DNA from: Lepas anatifera
Lineage: Eukaryota; Arthropoda; Thecostraca; Lepadidae
Direction: 5' to 3'
NCBI GenBank assembly: GCA_034440635.1
Contig: JAOTON010001818.1
Location: 1 to 64,000, forward strand
DNA: 64,000 bases
Both the position numbers and the translations under genes were made by a program. The notes under the pieces were generated by a model that worked only from the letters and a program-made list of their open reading frames with translations, made no database searches and was not told where the DNA came from. This document shows positions 1 to 12,764 of this stretch, one piece after another. The stretch's first letter is position 1. Every line of letters starts with the position of its first letter.

Positions 1-3000
1 GGAATGTTTTTTAGTACACGGTGGGCTCATTACATGTTGTACGTTTGAATTTGATATTCACTTTTTTCTTTTTATGCCACCTTATACATTTTTAGAGGTA
101 AGACCACTTGGCCTGCACTGGTGACGTGACCTGATATGAGGGGCATTCCACGACAAATTGACAAATCGATGGGTTGAAATAACACCGTCATATCTCAGAT
201 TTTCATGAAAATTTGGGGTAGGGTTCTCAGTGACGCTGAAAACGACTGTGGTATTTTTAGTTTCGTCCGGATAATTGTTTCGGAGTTATAGCCTCGGGCA
301 ATCCAGCATCGGATGCGTACATTGGACTTTTCGCTTGAGCTTTTAGCCATTTAAATTAAAGGTGTTCCTTCAAGAGGTTACATGAAAATAATAACAAAGA
401 GTCTGAACAATACAAATATGTAAGTTTGATTAAATTAATTGGCACGAATATGTATGAAATCTAATTCCAAACTTTTGCAAAGATAAGCATACATATTTTT
501 TATTTTTATTGACTTCAAAACAACTTCATGTGAAAGAACATTGCTTAAACTAAATATGACACCAATAAAAATGGAGACTACAGAGCAAAATCAGTAACGA
601 GCACCGCAGACCAAGCCCAACACCGTCACCGGCCACTCAGCCTGCAGTCGGCACGCTGCATAGACGCATCCGATTTGAAGTGGGGTAACGGGGAGGGGAG
701 AATTCGGTGACATTGCGAATGAACTAGATGTGGTGTGGAGGCTACTATTGCTTACATAAAAATTTGGCCGTTCTGAAAAAAAACTAAACGTATTACCGGA
801 ACATTCGGAACAATTCCGACACTGGTGCATTTGCTGGAAAATGTAGTGGGAGGATTATGCGTCAGAAGCCGATTATTACTGTTATCTTAGTAGTTTTAAA
901 TAGTTTTCTTTTTCTACCCATACCCTAAAAAAGTTGCATGTATCCCAGTTCAATTTATATTAGAAAGCACACATCACAAACAAACAAACAGTCACATAGC
1001 GTCGACGCCGACAACTGCTTTTCGAACATATAAGATTAAGACATGCTGCTTTATCTAAGATCTGGCCCACGGATCGGAAGAACGACTCTATCACATGGTG
1101 CCATTGAACTTCACAGATCCAATTCGAAACTTGAAGCTTCTGTCCCCCATCATTCGAGAGCTCATGGACAATAACGGTCTCCGAATTAACCGGTACGCAC
1201 TTGTGAATCTTCAATGTTACTTTTCTCGCGACTGCCTTATTGAAGCGTTTTCTGAGCTCAGTAGCTAATTTGAGTACTTTTTGTTGAAGCATTTTGGGTA
1301 GAGATCGAGGCAAGCAATGGAGCACTGCTTTCCGTGTCCCCTTCTAAGCATGTTTGCTGAGATCGTAAGGGGATGGGTAACTCTCCTGCCAGTAAAGGTG
1401 GCCCGGGGCTTCATACCAGCGGGTGTTAAAAAGTACACTGGAGCGGAGCCTCGGAGGCCCCACCTACTTTTTTCTAGGTGGCCGGAGAACCCGTCGTGGC
1501 CAAAAAACGCTATTTCGCTAATTTCAAGAATATTCAACGGCACATCGATTGGTCAAATAACCTTGAAAATCGGCCCTTAATTTTGTAATTATAGGCTTTC
1601 AAAGTTAAACCCTTTATTTTGAAATCGCTGCAATCGCGCGGTTGCACCAATTCGCGTACATCAAAGACCAACTGGCAACGTTATAGTGCCATATAAAACG
1701 AGATTATATGTCAATTTCACCCCTGATGAAGGTCAAGGTCACATTTCAAGGCCATACCAGTATTCTCAAAGTCATTGGTCCGGTGCTTCCGGTCGCATGG
1801 CGTTACCCAGTATGACGTATATTATGCTACAACGTCATAGTTAAGCTAAATCAATGTAAAGGTCAAAGTCACAGGTCAAATTAAAATGTCATTAGTAAAG
1901 GTTAATGCTCATTTCCCGTCCAACGGTTGCTATTGTGCTAGTCATTGTGTAAATAAGGGTAATAAGTCATATTGTGACGTCATTGGTCAATGACCTTGAA
2001 TGACCTTAACCCCAAAAATTAGGTTTACAGTTCTTGGGACGTTCTCACTATGACCTTGCTCTGTTTCTAGTGCATTCTGGACTTCTTTGAGCTTAATGGC
2101 GGCATTTCTGGATGAATACCCAGCACGGCTAATACTTGACTTTTATGACCTCGTTTGAACTTGACGATATTGACCTAGGCCAATTAAGGTCAGTCATAAT
2201 ATATATTTCAATAGTTCCCACCCAGTCCCCAACCGCAGTTTTTCTAAGCCTCCTAGTTTCCGAGAGCTCAGGGGCCTACCAGTCCCCCCTCCATTGCCCG
2301 AAGTGTTGGACGCCTCTCCAGTGCGGGTGTTAAGGAATGGATATTGATTACAATTTATTGTTTTAAATACATCCTTACCCTCATTGCCGACAAATTCCAC
2401 CATTGACACCTTTTTCGTGACCAGAGACGTTTGATAGTTGCAGCGACGACGGGCCGCGCTGGCGAACGAACCTCACACATGTGGGGATCGGGACGTTTGG
2501 GAGCTCAGATCTCGCTTTCTGTTAAAGTCTCCATTATTTTTATTACTGAATATTATAGAGAAATATATAAAGAGTAATGTGAGCCTCAAAAAGTTTAAAA
2601 TAAAACATAGGAATTTGTTATATATTTTGAAAAATTGGAGAATGTATAATATATTTAAAATTTAATTTTTAGAAAATGAGCCAGAATTCCTAATTCGTCC
2701 TTAAGATACCTAGATGAAGTTTTTATGCCATTTGTAGAAGCATACAGGTAAAATTTCGTCTTTAAAAAAGACATACAAGTGAGTATGGTCAAAATGCCTG
2801 AAGGTATAATTTTCAAGCCGTAAGTCAGGGAGGAGAATGAATACGAGAATCGTCATCAGCTCCATCAATAGCCCCCCTGACAAAAAATACACCGAAATCT
2901 GCGACATGAGGGTGGTATCGACTTGGCGATTTGTCATGGAATGCCCCATGACCCAGACTTAAACTTTTGGGGAAAGATGTGGAATTGAGCGAGAATAAGG

Positions 3001-4480
3001 TGCACGAAGTACTGCGGGTGCAAAGTCGTATACCACACACCCATATTACAGCTTTGATCTGATAAGAGATCTGTACAGAGTTATAAGTGTTTTCCGGTTT
3101 GATTCGTAAGTCATACGAGTATGAATTTTAACAATGTTAAGGCAATTAAAAACATATCTACCTTAGTCCCTTAACGTGGGAAGCATACACGAGTCTACGG
3201 TAGAGCAGACTCTATCGAATCTATTTCTCTATCGAAAATACTTGAACCATTTTTTGTCAGGTCACATTTGAGGCCACTAGAGGTAAATACATGCCGTCAT
3301 AGGGATAACATGTAAATGAAGGTTTTCGGTCATCACATCTTAACAAGTAAAGAAAGAGAAAAACAATTTAAACCCTTTGAATCCTCGCAGCCAGCCAAAT
3401 CTAATCATATATCACATGACCTTGTTAGGTCAAATATTAGACTTGACGTGACCTCAGGTCAGGTCAAGGTCAAATTAGGTAAAATGCATATCATTAGAAC
3501 CGCAGGACACGGAAAATATAATGCAGTTACAGTCAAGGCTCTATCGCCATCTATTATTAAGTTATTCTGTTTAAACCATTTTCCCATGTATTTCCAATGG
3601 GGAGGTCATTGTTCGTACCTGACCTTAGGTAATGGATATAAAAAATACCGGAACAAATTTTAAAGAACTCGGTGCGGCCATTATGTGATATAAGGTATGA
3701 TTGGATACGTTCATCCTGCTCTGACTTATGCTATCTTAAACTTTAAGTCCGGTCACTTGACCTGTACTAGTGACCTGACCTGAGATGACCTAACCTTAAA
3801 ATGTTGAAAAAGTTGTAGAAATGATCAGGAAAAAGGTATGCCAAGTACGGCGGCGCTACGTGCCGCCGTTTTTATGCTGCCTCAAAAAAACCCGAGGAGG
3901 GGCGGATACCCGCCCCGCCCCGTCAATGCGCGTGTTAATCGTTATTTCCTGCAAAGTTATTGACCCAAGGCTGGAGACCTACTTAACTACCCCCAGATGA
4001 CCTCTCAGAAGTCACAGGTGAACAACTGCAGCATGAACCTGGAAAGTGGCCCAGGATACTACGATTTGGAGAATATAAATGTATATAAGCTGTATCTACA
4101 CAAGTGCAGCCCAGTTTCTGTTTACACATGGATTTCCAATGTAGGGGTCATGATCTGTATCTTACGCTAAGTCATCGATATTTCAAAATACCGGAACATA
4201 TTTTATACTGCACGCTGGCCCCCTTATGTGATATGAGTTACAATTGAATATATTTACCGTGTTCTTACTTGTGCTACCTTAAACTTATTTGAAGGTGAGG
4301 TCATTTGACCTGCACTGGTAACCTGACCTGATATGACCTAAGCTTAAAAGGTGGCGAACATGTGCAGAATTGATCAATGATAAGGTGTACAAGGTACTGT
4401 GGCGCTTAACGCCGCCATTTTTTCGTGCCGCTTAAAAACCCAGGGGGAGTGTTCAAACACCCCCCACTGGGACGAGGGTT
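1..4480. repeat. Transposon-derived region rich in AGGTCA/TGACCT
   Basis: No convincing coding sequence. The stretch carries many AGGTCA or TGACCT hexamers and several ends of one repeat family, recognised by TTAA next to GC-rich termini (for example 3944-3948 and 4469-4473). Related sequence recurs at 8.2-8.6, 12.3-12.5, 27.5-29.7, 30.4-30.8 and 47.6-48.6 kb. Confidence 0.6.
140..2947. mobile_element. 2.8 kb element with GGGGCATTCCA inverted ends
   Basis: The left end GGGGCATTCCACGACAAAT at 140 is matched, inverted, by GGGGCATTCCATGACAAAT ending at 2947, with weaker similarity further in. ATGA is present on both sides (136-139 and 2948-2951), a possible 4-bp target duplication. No transposase is visible, and the body includes GC-poor and AGGTCA-rich sequence. 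Confidence 0.5.
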
Positions 4481-4854
4481 AATCATATTTTTTCTAGCAA
4501 CTCGAAATGAGAGATGAATCCAAACCTTTGCCGTTGGTTTGGTCTTTGAATGGAAAGCGATTATAACGTACCGTTCGCTTGTTAATCTGGTCCTCAAAGA
4601 GAATGTGTTAGCAGAAGAGAATACCAGTGAATGAAAGCAAAATACTTTTCAATGTTCAAGCATAGCGTATTCCCCTTCTGAAGCTCCTGATAACCTCAGC
4701 AGTTGGTGCATCATTGTAGCCCAAAAAGACGATTATAATAGAAATATTTTGATGATAAAAATAAACCACCACAAACTTTTGAGACATGCTTCAACATGGC
4801 GATAGCTGGGTCCAGCATGCTATTTCTGCAAAATTGACACATTGTATACGCTGT
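4481..4854. other. Intergenic, nothing recognised
   Basis: AT-rich sequence without repeats, splice-bounded reading frames or RNA motifs that I can support. It separates the AGGTCA-rich repeats from the CT microsatellite. Confidence 0.4.
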
Positions 4855-4914
4855 TCCTCCTCCCTCCCTCACTCTCTCCCTCTCTCTCTCTCTTTCTCGC
4901 ACTCGCTCTCTCTC

Positions 4915-4962
<48 letters not shown>
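4855..4962 (+). repeat. CT microsatellite
   Basis: An imperfect CT-rich tract (4855-4918) runs into a pure (CT) run at 4921-4962. The apparent Ser/Leu and Arg/Glu frames across it are artefacts of the repeat. Confidence 0.95.
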
Positions 4963-4964
<2 letters not shown>

Positions 4965-5554
4965 GGAAACCTCCGTGTTTCCGAGTAAATATTGAACTCT
5001 GTGGGAAAAATATTTTTCCTGATCTCTGGTCAGTCTGTGATAGACACCTTCACGCATGAAATATTTAAACACCAACATCCTTCGCGGACAGCATTAATAC
5101 AGCCTGAATAAAATACGATTCTTCGCAGCGTGTTTGCATTTTTCTGTAGCGCTACCAGTAAGATGGCTACATCTCGCCAAGCATGACGTCACACTGTCAC
5201 TCTCTTATTTGGCAGACAGCTACCAGTTTTATGTCACAAGCACCCCCCCTCCTTCCGCCTTCACTTACCTTTGGGCCGTGCCCCGTTCCTTTCCACTCAG
5301 CAGAAACCCATCTCGAAACTCCTGACTTCAGCGAACTCGGCCGCCGGCTGGCCTGTGCCGACTCCGCCGCCGTCTCGCCTGTACCGAGCAGCAGCCTTGG
5401 ATAGTAGCGCTGATAACCAAGTCGATAGAGAACAAAGCATGGGAAGGAATATCTGAAAATGGCATTCCACAGCTATTTTCTGAAGCACACTTTAAGACAC
5501 TATCACTTCCGTTGACAAATTCCCACTGATCTTCTCGCAATGAAAGTGAACGCG

Positions 5555-5760
5555 CCTCCACCAATCAGCGTCCACCATGCGCCGGCAGCCGTATCATGCC
5601 CGCGGGGCACAGAGGTGAGAGGTCACGCTAGCCACCGCTGGCGCCGCGGCAGCGGCGCGCCGGTGGGGAGGGGTCGGGATGCGCATTATAAAGTCCACGT
5701 GTGTGGTGGATATTGCGTCGGTGGAAATTTGTTTCTGTTCTTGGACTGAAGCAGGGTAAG
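5555..5760 (+). promoter_or_regulatory. Promoter-like GC-rich block with first-exon donor
   Basis: A CCAATCAGCG box (5560-5569) is followed by GC-rich CpG-bearing sequence, a TATA-like ATTATAAAG (5685-5693) and, about 60 nt later, AAGCAGG followed by GTAAGTAG. This order looks like a plus-strand promoter with a short non-coding first exon. I could not find a downstream coding exon, so it may be unused or part of a repeat. Confidence 0.3.
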
Positions 5761-7100
5761 TAGTGTACGAGAAAATTTGTGCACATGGCTGGATATATGA
5801 GTGAGGTACTTGGACCTTGTGTGGTGTTGACAGCATTGTTAAAGTATAAGTTAATTGAATGGTTGTAGGTGAACATGATTGATAGTAAAATTGTTGGCGT
5901 TGATTGGGAGAACGAAGTGTTGTTTTTCTAATTAGGATATTTATTAAATAGTTTTATGGATTGCGATTTTGTGTCTGAAGAATGGTTTCTCGGGTGCGAC
6001 AACGGATTCCAAAATTTAACCAAAAAGAAAAGAAAAAAACAAATCTGGAGGATTGGAGGGGACAAGTGATTGCTATACCACTCCCTGGATCTGTCCTTGC
6101 AAATTGTTTGTTTTGCAAGATATCCCGATCTAGGTACGTTTCAAATAGCGCGAGAAGTTATACGGTTCCTGTTAATGGTAGGAAAAACAAGTTTTCAGTA
6201 CTTACATTTACAGTGCGATTCTAGTTTTTCCCGGCGACGTAGATTTTCAATCAGAGTGGGGAAGGGGCCCGGCAGTCCTCTGTTCCTACGCTTATGGGTG
6301 AGACAACATGTGTTTGTTTGAACATGGTCACCAAAGTTTTGGAATTCAGAGAGAGTTCAGAGAATATGACTTTCAGAGGTGAAAAATAAGAAACGATTCT
6401 AATGAATCGGTGGCGTTTCTAGGCCGCAGAGTGGGCAGTGAAGGGTCAGCTCGAAGTTTCATCGAGAGGGTCAAACCCGTCTTAAGCAAACAGGACACGT
6501 ACGGGCATGTGCGTAGAAAACGGGGGATGCGCCCGCCCACTAATCGCAAATCAGATGGGGGGTGACCCAATTATGGACCCCCACTAATTTTGTTTGCATT
6601 TTCTCCTTTACTTGCGTGAAACTACATGCGTGTGTTGATTGAGTTGCATCGTCGTTAGTGTTTCATATGCAGCCTAAATTCTCAGAACTTGACTCTCACC
6701 CGCTCCCCCGGTCTTAGTCCGGTCGAGGGAGAGGTAACTTGTACAGGGGGCACAATCTGGAGCAAATGGGCGCCAAGTTTGGGTGGTGCAACCTATCTGG
6801 TGGGTGTCAGGCTTAAGCCAACTCCCCATGCATTTCCAAAGGACATGGCCCTGAGCTAACCTCTGGTCATCGATATATCGTTATTGCAGTTTGTATTCAG
6901 TGACCTTACTGTGAGCTAAGTCTCAGATCGATGAATTGAGTTGATCTTACTTCCGCGCCTATTAAAATTGTGGTTAGGTCACTCGTTTTGGACTGGCGAC
7001 CTGCAGACGACTCCTCTCCATCTCAAAGACCCCGCCAAGACATGTTTCGCGGTGAGTCGGTCGTCACAACGAGGGCACTGCGGTGGGGTACGGCCGGCTA
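5761..7100. other. Intergenic, no gene found
   Basis: Mixed composition. Short open frames here show neither codon-like composition nor usable splice boundaries. If the 5.6 kb promoter is real, this would be its first intron. Confidence 0.35.
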
Positions 7101-7107
7101 AAAGGTA

Positions 7108-7493
7108 CAGCCGGTTCCATACTGATTAGTAGGTATTAGGCCGCTGTCTGTTTGCGAACTAGCTCTCAAGTGGTGGTCCTTGCCGACACCATTGTTGCCT
7201 CACCTGCTGCGTTTGAACTGGACGCACGAACTGACGTGTAAAAAATACTTCATCAGGTCAAAAATTCTGAATGAATTGCGAAAAGACGCGTAAAATCATC
7301 GGGATCGGCAAAAACAGTTTTGTGTCCATAATTTTCTAAATTGACGTCTCGTCTTTTTTCAGGGTCCAAAATTTAAAAATCACGTCAAAATACATTACTA
7401 GCGACGAAAACTTTTGTGAGATGTGTAATCGTTAGTAAGATAATTCTTAAAACAACTGGCTCTTATACCTACCAATCAGTGTGGAACCGGCTG
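7108..7493. mobile_element. 386-bp TA-flanked miniature element (mariner-like)
   Basis: The ends CAGCCGGTTCCATACTGATT (left) and, inverted on the right, CAGCCGGTTCCACACTGATT differ at one position, and similarity continues for about 10 more bases. TA lies immediately outside both ends (7106-7107 and 7494-7495). TA duplication with CAG ends fits Tc1/mariner-type elements. There is no coding capacity. Confidence 0.65.
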
Positions 7494-7560
7494 TACAGGT
7501 GAGTAGGGTGGGTGCTGCACTGCACGGGCGTAACACTGTCTCCTTATATGCCAACCCCAC

Positions 7561-7797
7561 TCAGCCATGTCCGAATTCCGACGCCGGGGTGTCGGGCTGA
7601 GGAGCGTGAACCAGTATCGATACGGCTTCAATGACGGTCGTCAAAAAACGTGTGTACACAGTGTGTTCCGGGGTCTGGTTTAGTTTCAGGCCGTAACGCA
7701 TTAATACGTATCGGCGATGCAGGTCAAGCGGCCAGAGGTCGAAAAAATCTTCCAACTCGCCAACGATGTTGGGAACATAATGGGCAAGATTGTGCAC
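7561..7797 (-). CDS. Hypothetical 78-codon frame
   Basis: The frame has ordinary protein-like composition (LDLHRRYVLMRYGLKLNQTP and VYTRFLTTVIEAVSILVHAP) and an ATG start. There is no homologue I recognise and no clear splice partners. It could be a remnant of a transposon protein or chance. Confidence 0.2.
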   Translation of the reverse strand: MHNLAHYVPNIVGELEDFFDLWPLDLHRRYVLMRYGLKLNQTPEHTVYTRFLTTVIEAVSILVHAPQPDTPASEFGHG

Positions 7798-7975
7798 ACC
7801 CCAGCGTGAGAAGTTGACACTCAGCCTGCCAATACACTATTTAAGATTTAAAGAAGATCAGAGGGTCGCGAAAATTGGTTACAAAAGTTTGGTTTGAAAT
7901 TCCATTGGTGACACTTGAACACATTGGCTTTCTCCGATCTCTGCGAGCGGCGTTTCGTGCATATCCAGGGGCGCC

Positions 7976-8163
7976 GCCACGGAAGTTTTACAGGGGAGGG
8001 GATGGACTCTGGCTGGTGCTGACCGGGGGATGTAAATTTTGAGCATATTCGGTACCTGGCAGCATTAAGGACGATGGACCAAAAAATTTGGGGGAACGTC
8101 CCCCCGTACTTGGCCAACAGGGGGTGACACGTCCCCTCCACCCCCCCCGCTTTCGGCGCCCAA
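7976..8163. mobile_element. 188-bp GGGGCGCCG-ended miniature element, copy 1
   Basis: Begins CAGGGGCGCCGCCAC and ends CTTTCGGCGCCCAA, the inverted match. It is clearly homologous to the copy at 23170-23361 over its whole length, including shared internal motifs (GCTGGTGCTGACCGGGGG and CATATTCGGTACCTG). The flanks carry only a degenerate duplication. Confidence 0.7.
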
Positions 8164-8189
8164 GCGCATCTACGAGGAAGCCTGCGACA

Positions 8190-8660
8190 GGTTATGTGCA
8201 GAACGCACCGCTTATATTTTCCAATGCCAGGTTTTGATTGTGTCCAGTATTCGCTTAATACCCGCCCCGGTAGGCCTCCGAGCTTCCTTCGTCATGGTGG
8301 GGGGAGGGGGTATACAAACTACCTCCCCCTAGAACTCGGCTGCTATGCGGGTTGGCAAACGCTGGTGGATAGGTCATAAAAATTCAGAAAGAAACGACAT
8401 GGGCCACTTTTAGGTTCAGGTCAATATTGAGGTCATGACAGGCCAAAGAAGGTGGCATGTTAGAGAAGGGTTTCGAGGATTTTGCGTCTGACAGTGTTGA
8501 TTTATAATAGTCTTTTAAGCACCATTCACTTCCTCTCGTTACGGCCAATCGAATAATGTATGGTATGACTATACTAGGTCAAAACATAATAATGATCCAA
8601 CCAAAGGTCAGGTCAAGGTCACCATCTGATCTATTATGCCCTGGAGCTTTTCGTACCGCT
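8190..8660. repeat. AGGTCA-rich dispersed repeat fragment
   Basis: Sequence around 8330-8450 (AACGCTGGTGGATAGGTCAT and AGGTCAATATTGAGGTCATG) recurs near 26.95-27.06 kb and inverted near 30.58-30.70 kb, so this is one family of dispersed repeat. No coding frame. Confidence 0.6.
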
Positions 8661-8899
8661 TTTGCCGACTATCAGCTGATTTGTCGGCAAACGTGGTACC
8701 CCCAGTCGGCAATTCTGGCTAACCATTGGAGTCTATGTTGGCTGAAATAATGTGCACCAGAACTGCCGACGTACAGCCTCTGACCAGATTGTCGCTGACA
8801 CCGGCCGGTGGCGACGACTGGCAGAGGACAAGCAAGAGTGTCGGCGGCGGCGGCACGGCCGTCCTGCACAGGAATTGCGTTGGATGCGATGAACATTAT

Positions 8900-9240
8900 G
8901 TTGCAGCAGGGGCGGATGCAGTAAGGGGGATCTAATTAAGTTTTCTTAGCTCGCTTTTTTCTTGCGTAGTCAGGAAGCGTGCTTTAATTGGGAGTGCAAC
9001 AGTGCCGTCGTAGGGCGATTGGCTTAGTGCCGTGCATGGTAGTTGCGTTGGTTGCGATGCTCATTACGCTGCAATAGTGGCAGAGCCAGGAGGGGAGCAT
9101 TAATGAATTTTCCGATTTTGCTTTCAAAAATTACGCAGGTTAATGGCATGACTGGGCGACGCGAATTGAAGTTGTGTCGTCACGCTTAATATTATATTAT
9201 ATTAGTGGCGGGACCAGGAAGAAATGTTGTTCTTAAAATT
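8900..9240. repeat. Fragments of GGCGGATSCAGG-type element ends
   Basis: GCAGGGGCGGATGCAG (8908), GTGGCAGAGCCAGGAGGGG (9073) and GTGGCGGGACCAGGA (9205) look like ends of related hAT-type miniature elements. I could not pair them with target duplications. Confidence 0.3.
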
Positions 9241-9329
9241 TATCTATAATTTTAAGCAGTTGTGTTTCCAGTAAGAGGTCGATAGCGTGACGGACTGTGC
9301 CGCCAATCGTAATTAATTCGGTTATGCAC

Positions 9330-10440
9330 AAAATTGTTGATGTCGTTTTTCATCATACACCAGCACGGTGGATGCCACATATGCCTGAGTGCAAGAAAAG
9401 TGTGAGTAGACCCACTTGCAGTCGACCCACCCGTCGGCATTTGTGGTAGAAAAGGCTTGGAGTGAAAAATGAGGTAGAAACACACCGTTGATATTTTGGC
9501 AATGAAAAAATACCACTGGACCCTTGCCCGGTATATTTCCATTGCAAGAATGTAAAAAATCGACTCCAGGCGAGCCTTTTAGTGATTATTTTTATCCTAG
9601 AATAGACTGTTGAGAGTGTTGCAAGCCTTAGCAATCATAAATTAACCAAAAACACCCCTTTAACAGGAATTCCCAGCAAAAACACACAGTTGGCAATGAA
9701 AAGATACCCCTGGACCATTGCCGGGACCCTTGCCGGGTATGTTTACATTGCCAAAATGTCAACGGGCGGGTTTCGACTGAATGACTGCCTTTATTGACTA
9801 ATCCAACACTGGAATGGACAATTGGGTGTGGTGTAAGCCTTAAACAAGCTCCAACACAAGTTTGGAGAGCAAAATGTGGTTTAAACACGGAGTTGACAAT
9901 TTGGCAATTTAAAGATGCCACTGGACCCTTGCCCGGTATATTTCCATTGCCAGAATGTAAAATGGATTCCAGGTAAATTAAGGCCTATTAGTGATGTTTT
10001 AATGCTAGATTGGACATTCAAGCTTGTTGTATGCGGTAGCAATGCTAGATAAACACGCCTTGAATAAGTATTTCTCGACAATACACTGAGTTGACAATTT
10101 AGCAATGGAAAGATACCACTGGACCTTTGCCGGGAATACTTTTATTGCCAAAATGTAAATAGCTGATTTCAGGTGAATGAGAGCCTTTGAGTGATTATTC
10201 TCATCCTAAAACTGTTCATTGAGAGTGCTGCAAGCCGTAGCAATCATAAATCACCCAGAAACACCCATTTAACCGGTTTCCCCAGTCAAACAACGTAGTT
10301 GCATTTTGGCAATGAAAATATACCATTGGACCCTTGTCGGGTATTTATTCATTGCCAGAATGAAAAAATCGATTGCAGGTGAAATAAGACCTTTTAGTGA
10401 TTATTTTCATACTAGAAGGTACCATTGAGTGTGTTGTGAG
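9330..10440. repeat. ~200-bp tandem repeat array, about five units
   Basis: A conserved core (CACTGGACCCTTGCC, then GGTATATTTCCATTGCC) recurs at about 9515, 9705, 9918, 10117 and 10326, spaced 190-215 bp apart. Between cores the units share TTTTAGTGATTATTTTCAT and a CAAGCCTTAGCAATCATAAA stretch. Units have diverged and contain no persistent frame. Confidence 0.8.
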
Positions 10441-10599
10441 CTGTCACCCCTTTATCACCAGGGGTGGGCGCTAAATCTACTTTGGGGACGGTCACCTCGG
10501 TCAAAACAGTAAGTCATTGTGGTCAGATGAATATCGGGTGAGCATATGAAGAGATAGAACAAAATTCGTTTGTGAGCCTTTCTAGGAAGGATGCCTCAA

Positions 10600-10863
10600 C
10601 TATACAACAAAGTCAACATAAGCCTCATCCATTTCTACATTTTTCCATCTCTGTGGCAATAGCAGGCCGAACGACATTTTCACCTCCTGGTGTCGGCCGC
10701 CCCTCCGCTGGACGCCATTGCTGCCGCTGTCGCCACCCCCGTCACCTCCCCCTTCCTGGCACTGCCTTGGGAGACCACCGCCGGCCGGCAGCCGACTTGA
10801 AAATGCGCGCCAACGCTTCGCGCCAGATTTTGAAGCTAATCGACCCTCTGTGACCAAACCCAC
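10600..10863 (-). other. GC-rich block, possible exon-like island
   Basis: Markedly GC-richer than its surroundings. A minus-strand frame starts MGLVTEGRLASKSGAKRWRA and becomes Gly/Ser-rich. A GTGAAAATG donor-like site follows CAGGAG. I recognise no family and could not link it to other exons. Confidence 0.2.
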
Positions 10864-11104
10864 AAAGGAGGGATGAAGCTCCTTACAACTGGCGCATCTC
10901 CCCCCGCACCGACCAAATGTGGCCCACCACTTAGGTTCATGGCACCCAATTTCCAGTGTGAAGTAAACCTAGCCTAATTTGTCCACACTATTTGCAGTAT
11001 ACTGCAAAATTTCGTTCTTATTTTCAATGGGCTAAAGAGGACAGCGTTTGAGAGCATTGAGGCATTAGAGGGAAGAAAATTTCCGAAATGTCAGAACCTT
11101 AGCC

Positions 11105-11500
11105 CGTGCCTCACCGGGTCCATACGTAAGCACTGCTACCTACCTGTCCCAGCACGTTTAGACCACACTTGGGACAGAAAGTGACAGCAGTTACATGACA
11201 GACGGCTGACTGCAGACATTTTCTAGTGCTTTCAATCCCCTCCGATTTTCTGGAGGGGTCTCCTGGGCATCCCGCAAAAAAGCCGAGTGTTGAATAACCA
11301 ATATCAACTTTAGTGGCGGGCACAGTGGCCTTGTACAGAACGCCTGATAAAAAGCCCTTATGCAAGTAAGTAAGAGGCAATATTCAATAGGCCAGGTCAC
11401 GCTCAGTACCACTTTTCAAGCAGGAATCGAATAGAGTGAGAGAGGACCTGGGTCTTCTATTGCAATCCAGGACACTTGCAATACAATTGTATACTGTTGT
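11105..11500. repeat. CPKCG-block dispersed repeat, copy 1
   Basis: Nearly identical to 11828-12236. On the minus strand both encode VTAVTFCPKCGLNVLGQ, a CxxC knuckle-like motif, in the same frame. Copy number (at least four in 2.2 kb) points to a local duplication or a transposon gene fragment and not a single-copy gene. Confidence 0.7.
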
Positions 11501-11784
11501 GAAGAACGAAAACAAAATAATGTGGATGCAAAACTCCTTGAGCAGATGTGAGGTCAACAACTTTGATTTATATGCACATAAAATTATGTGTAGATTCCTA
11601 AGATACTGATCACTTCAAGACGGAGTTTGAACGACAGCACAGTTTAGGAAGAGAATGCGGTAAGCTATCATGGAGGTCGCCGACATTGATGTCTATCTGT
11701 ATATGGATCCGATGCACCTTGAATATGTGTAAGCGTAGTTTTAGGAAAACGTGTTGCTAATCTTAAATGTTTTCATACTAAATT

Positions 11785-12245
11785 TCAGCTTGATGGTTTT
11801 CTACGACGGGCTGCAGATGAAGACAAGTCCATACGTAAGCACTGCCACCTAACTGTCCCAGCACGTTCAGACCACACTTGGGACAGAAAGTGACAGCAGT
11901 TACATGACAGACGGCTGACTGCAGACATATTCTAGTGCTTTTAATTCCCCCTCCGATTTTTTGGAGGGGTCTCCTGGGCATCCCGCAAAAAAGCCGAGTG
12001 TTGAATAACCAATATCAACTTTAGTGGCGGGCACAGTGGCCTTGTACAGAACGTCTGATAAAAAGCCCTTAAGTAAGTAAGTAATAGGCAATATTCAATA
12101 GGCCAGGTCACGCTCAGTACCACTTTTCAAGCAGGAATCGAATAGAGTGAGAGAGGACCTGGGTCTTCTATTGCAATCCAGGACATTTGCAATACATTTG
12201 TATACTGTTGTGAAGAACGAAAACAAAATACCGTGGATGCAAAAC
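11785..12245. repeat. CPKCG-block dispersed repeat, copy 2
   Basis: The longest copy. It adds TTTCAGCTTGATGGTTTTCT at its left side, which also precedes copies 3 and 4. The minus-strand frame continues past the CPKCG motif into GGSAYVWTCLHLQPVVENHQ. Confidence 0.7.
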
Positions 12246-12287
12246 TCCGCCCGTAGGAAGTTTTAAATCGATCGACTTAGAAATGTA

Positions 12288-12515
12288 GCTCTTATAGAGC
12301 TAGAAAGTTGAAGTGAGGTGACCTTGGTTGACCTCGCCTGGTGACCTGACCTTCGGTGACCCGTTGTATAAAATTTCAGGGATGGTGGGAAAATGATGGG
12401 GTGAGAGGTAGAGCCTTCAACTGCGGTGCTGCACCTCGTTGTTTTTCTGGTATCCTGAAAAACCTTAGGGGAACATCGATGGACCCGGTGGGGCGATGGT
12501 TAAGCGGCTTTGCAG
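12288..12515 (-). repeat. End of TTAA-type AGGTCA-rich element, inverted fragment
   Basis: Read on the minus strand this resembles the first ~230 bp of the elements at 28703 and 47588 (GC-rich TTAA end, a hinge with GGATACCAGAAAAAC, then AGGTCA-rich sequence). The rest of the element is absent. Confidence 0.5.
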
Positions 12516-12764
12516 AGCCAACTTTGAATGCCGTTATTTTTAAGAAAAACTGACAATATCGCCTTCAAATGCTCAATATCAAAAACAAATTTGATGTAGA
12601 ATGGTGGAGAAAGAACAATGTTTTCCCATCGACTCATACTGTTCTTGTGAGAGCCGGCTGAAATCGACAAATTTTAACATGGGACCTATTGAGTGAAGGA
12701 AAGCTTTGTCGCCAGCGTGACGTCACAGTAAAGGCGGCTCCTGATTCGTGGTTGGGGGCTGCCA

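Noticed and set aside
9330..10440. CRISPR-like array
   Set aside because: Units are long (about 200 bp), similar throughout and have no unique spacers; the DNA is eukaryotic.
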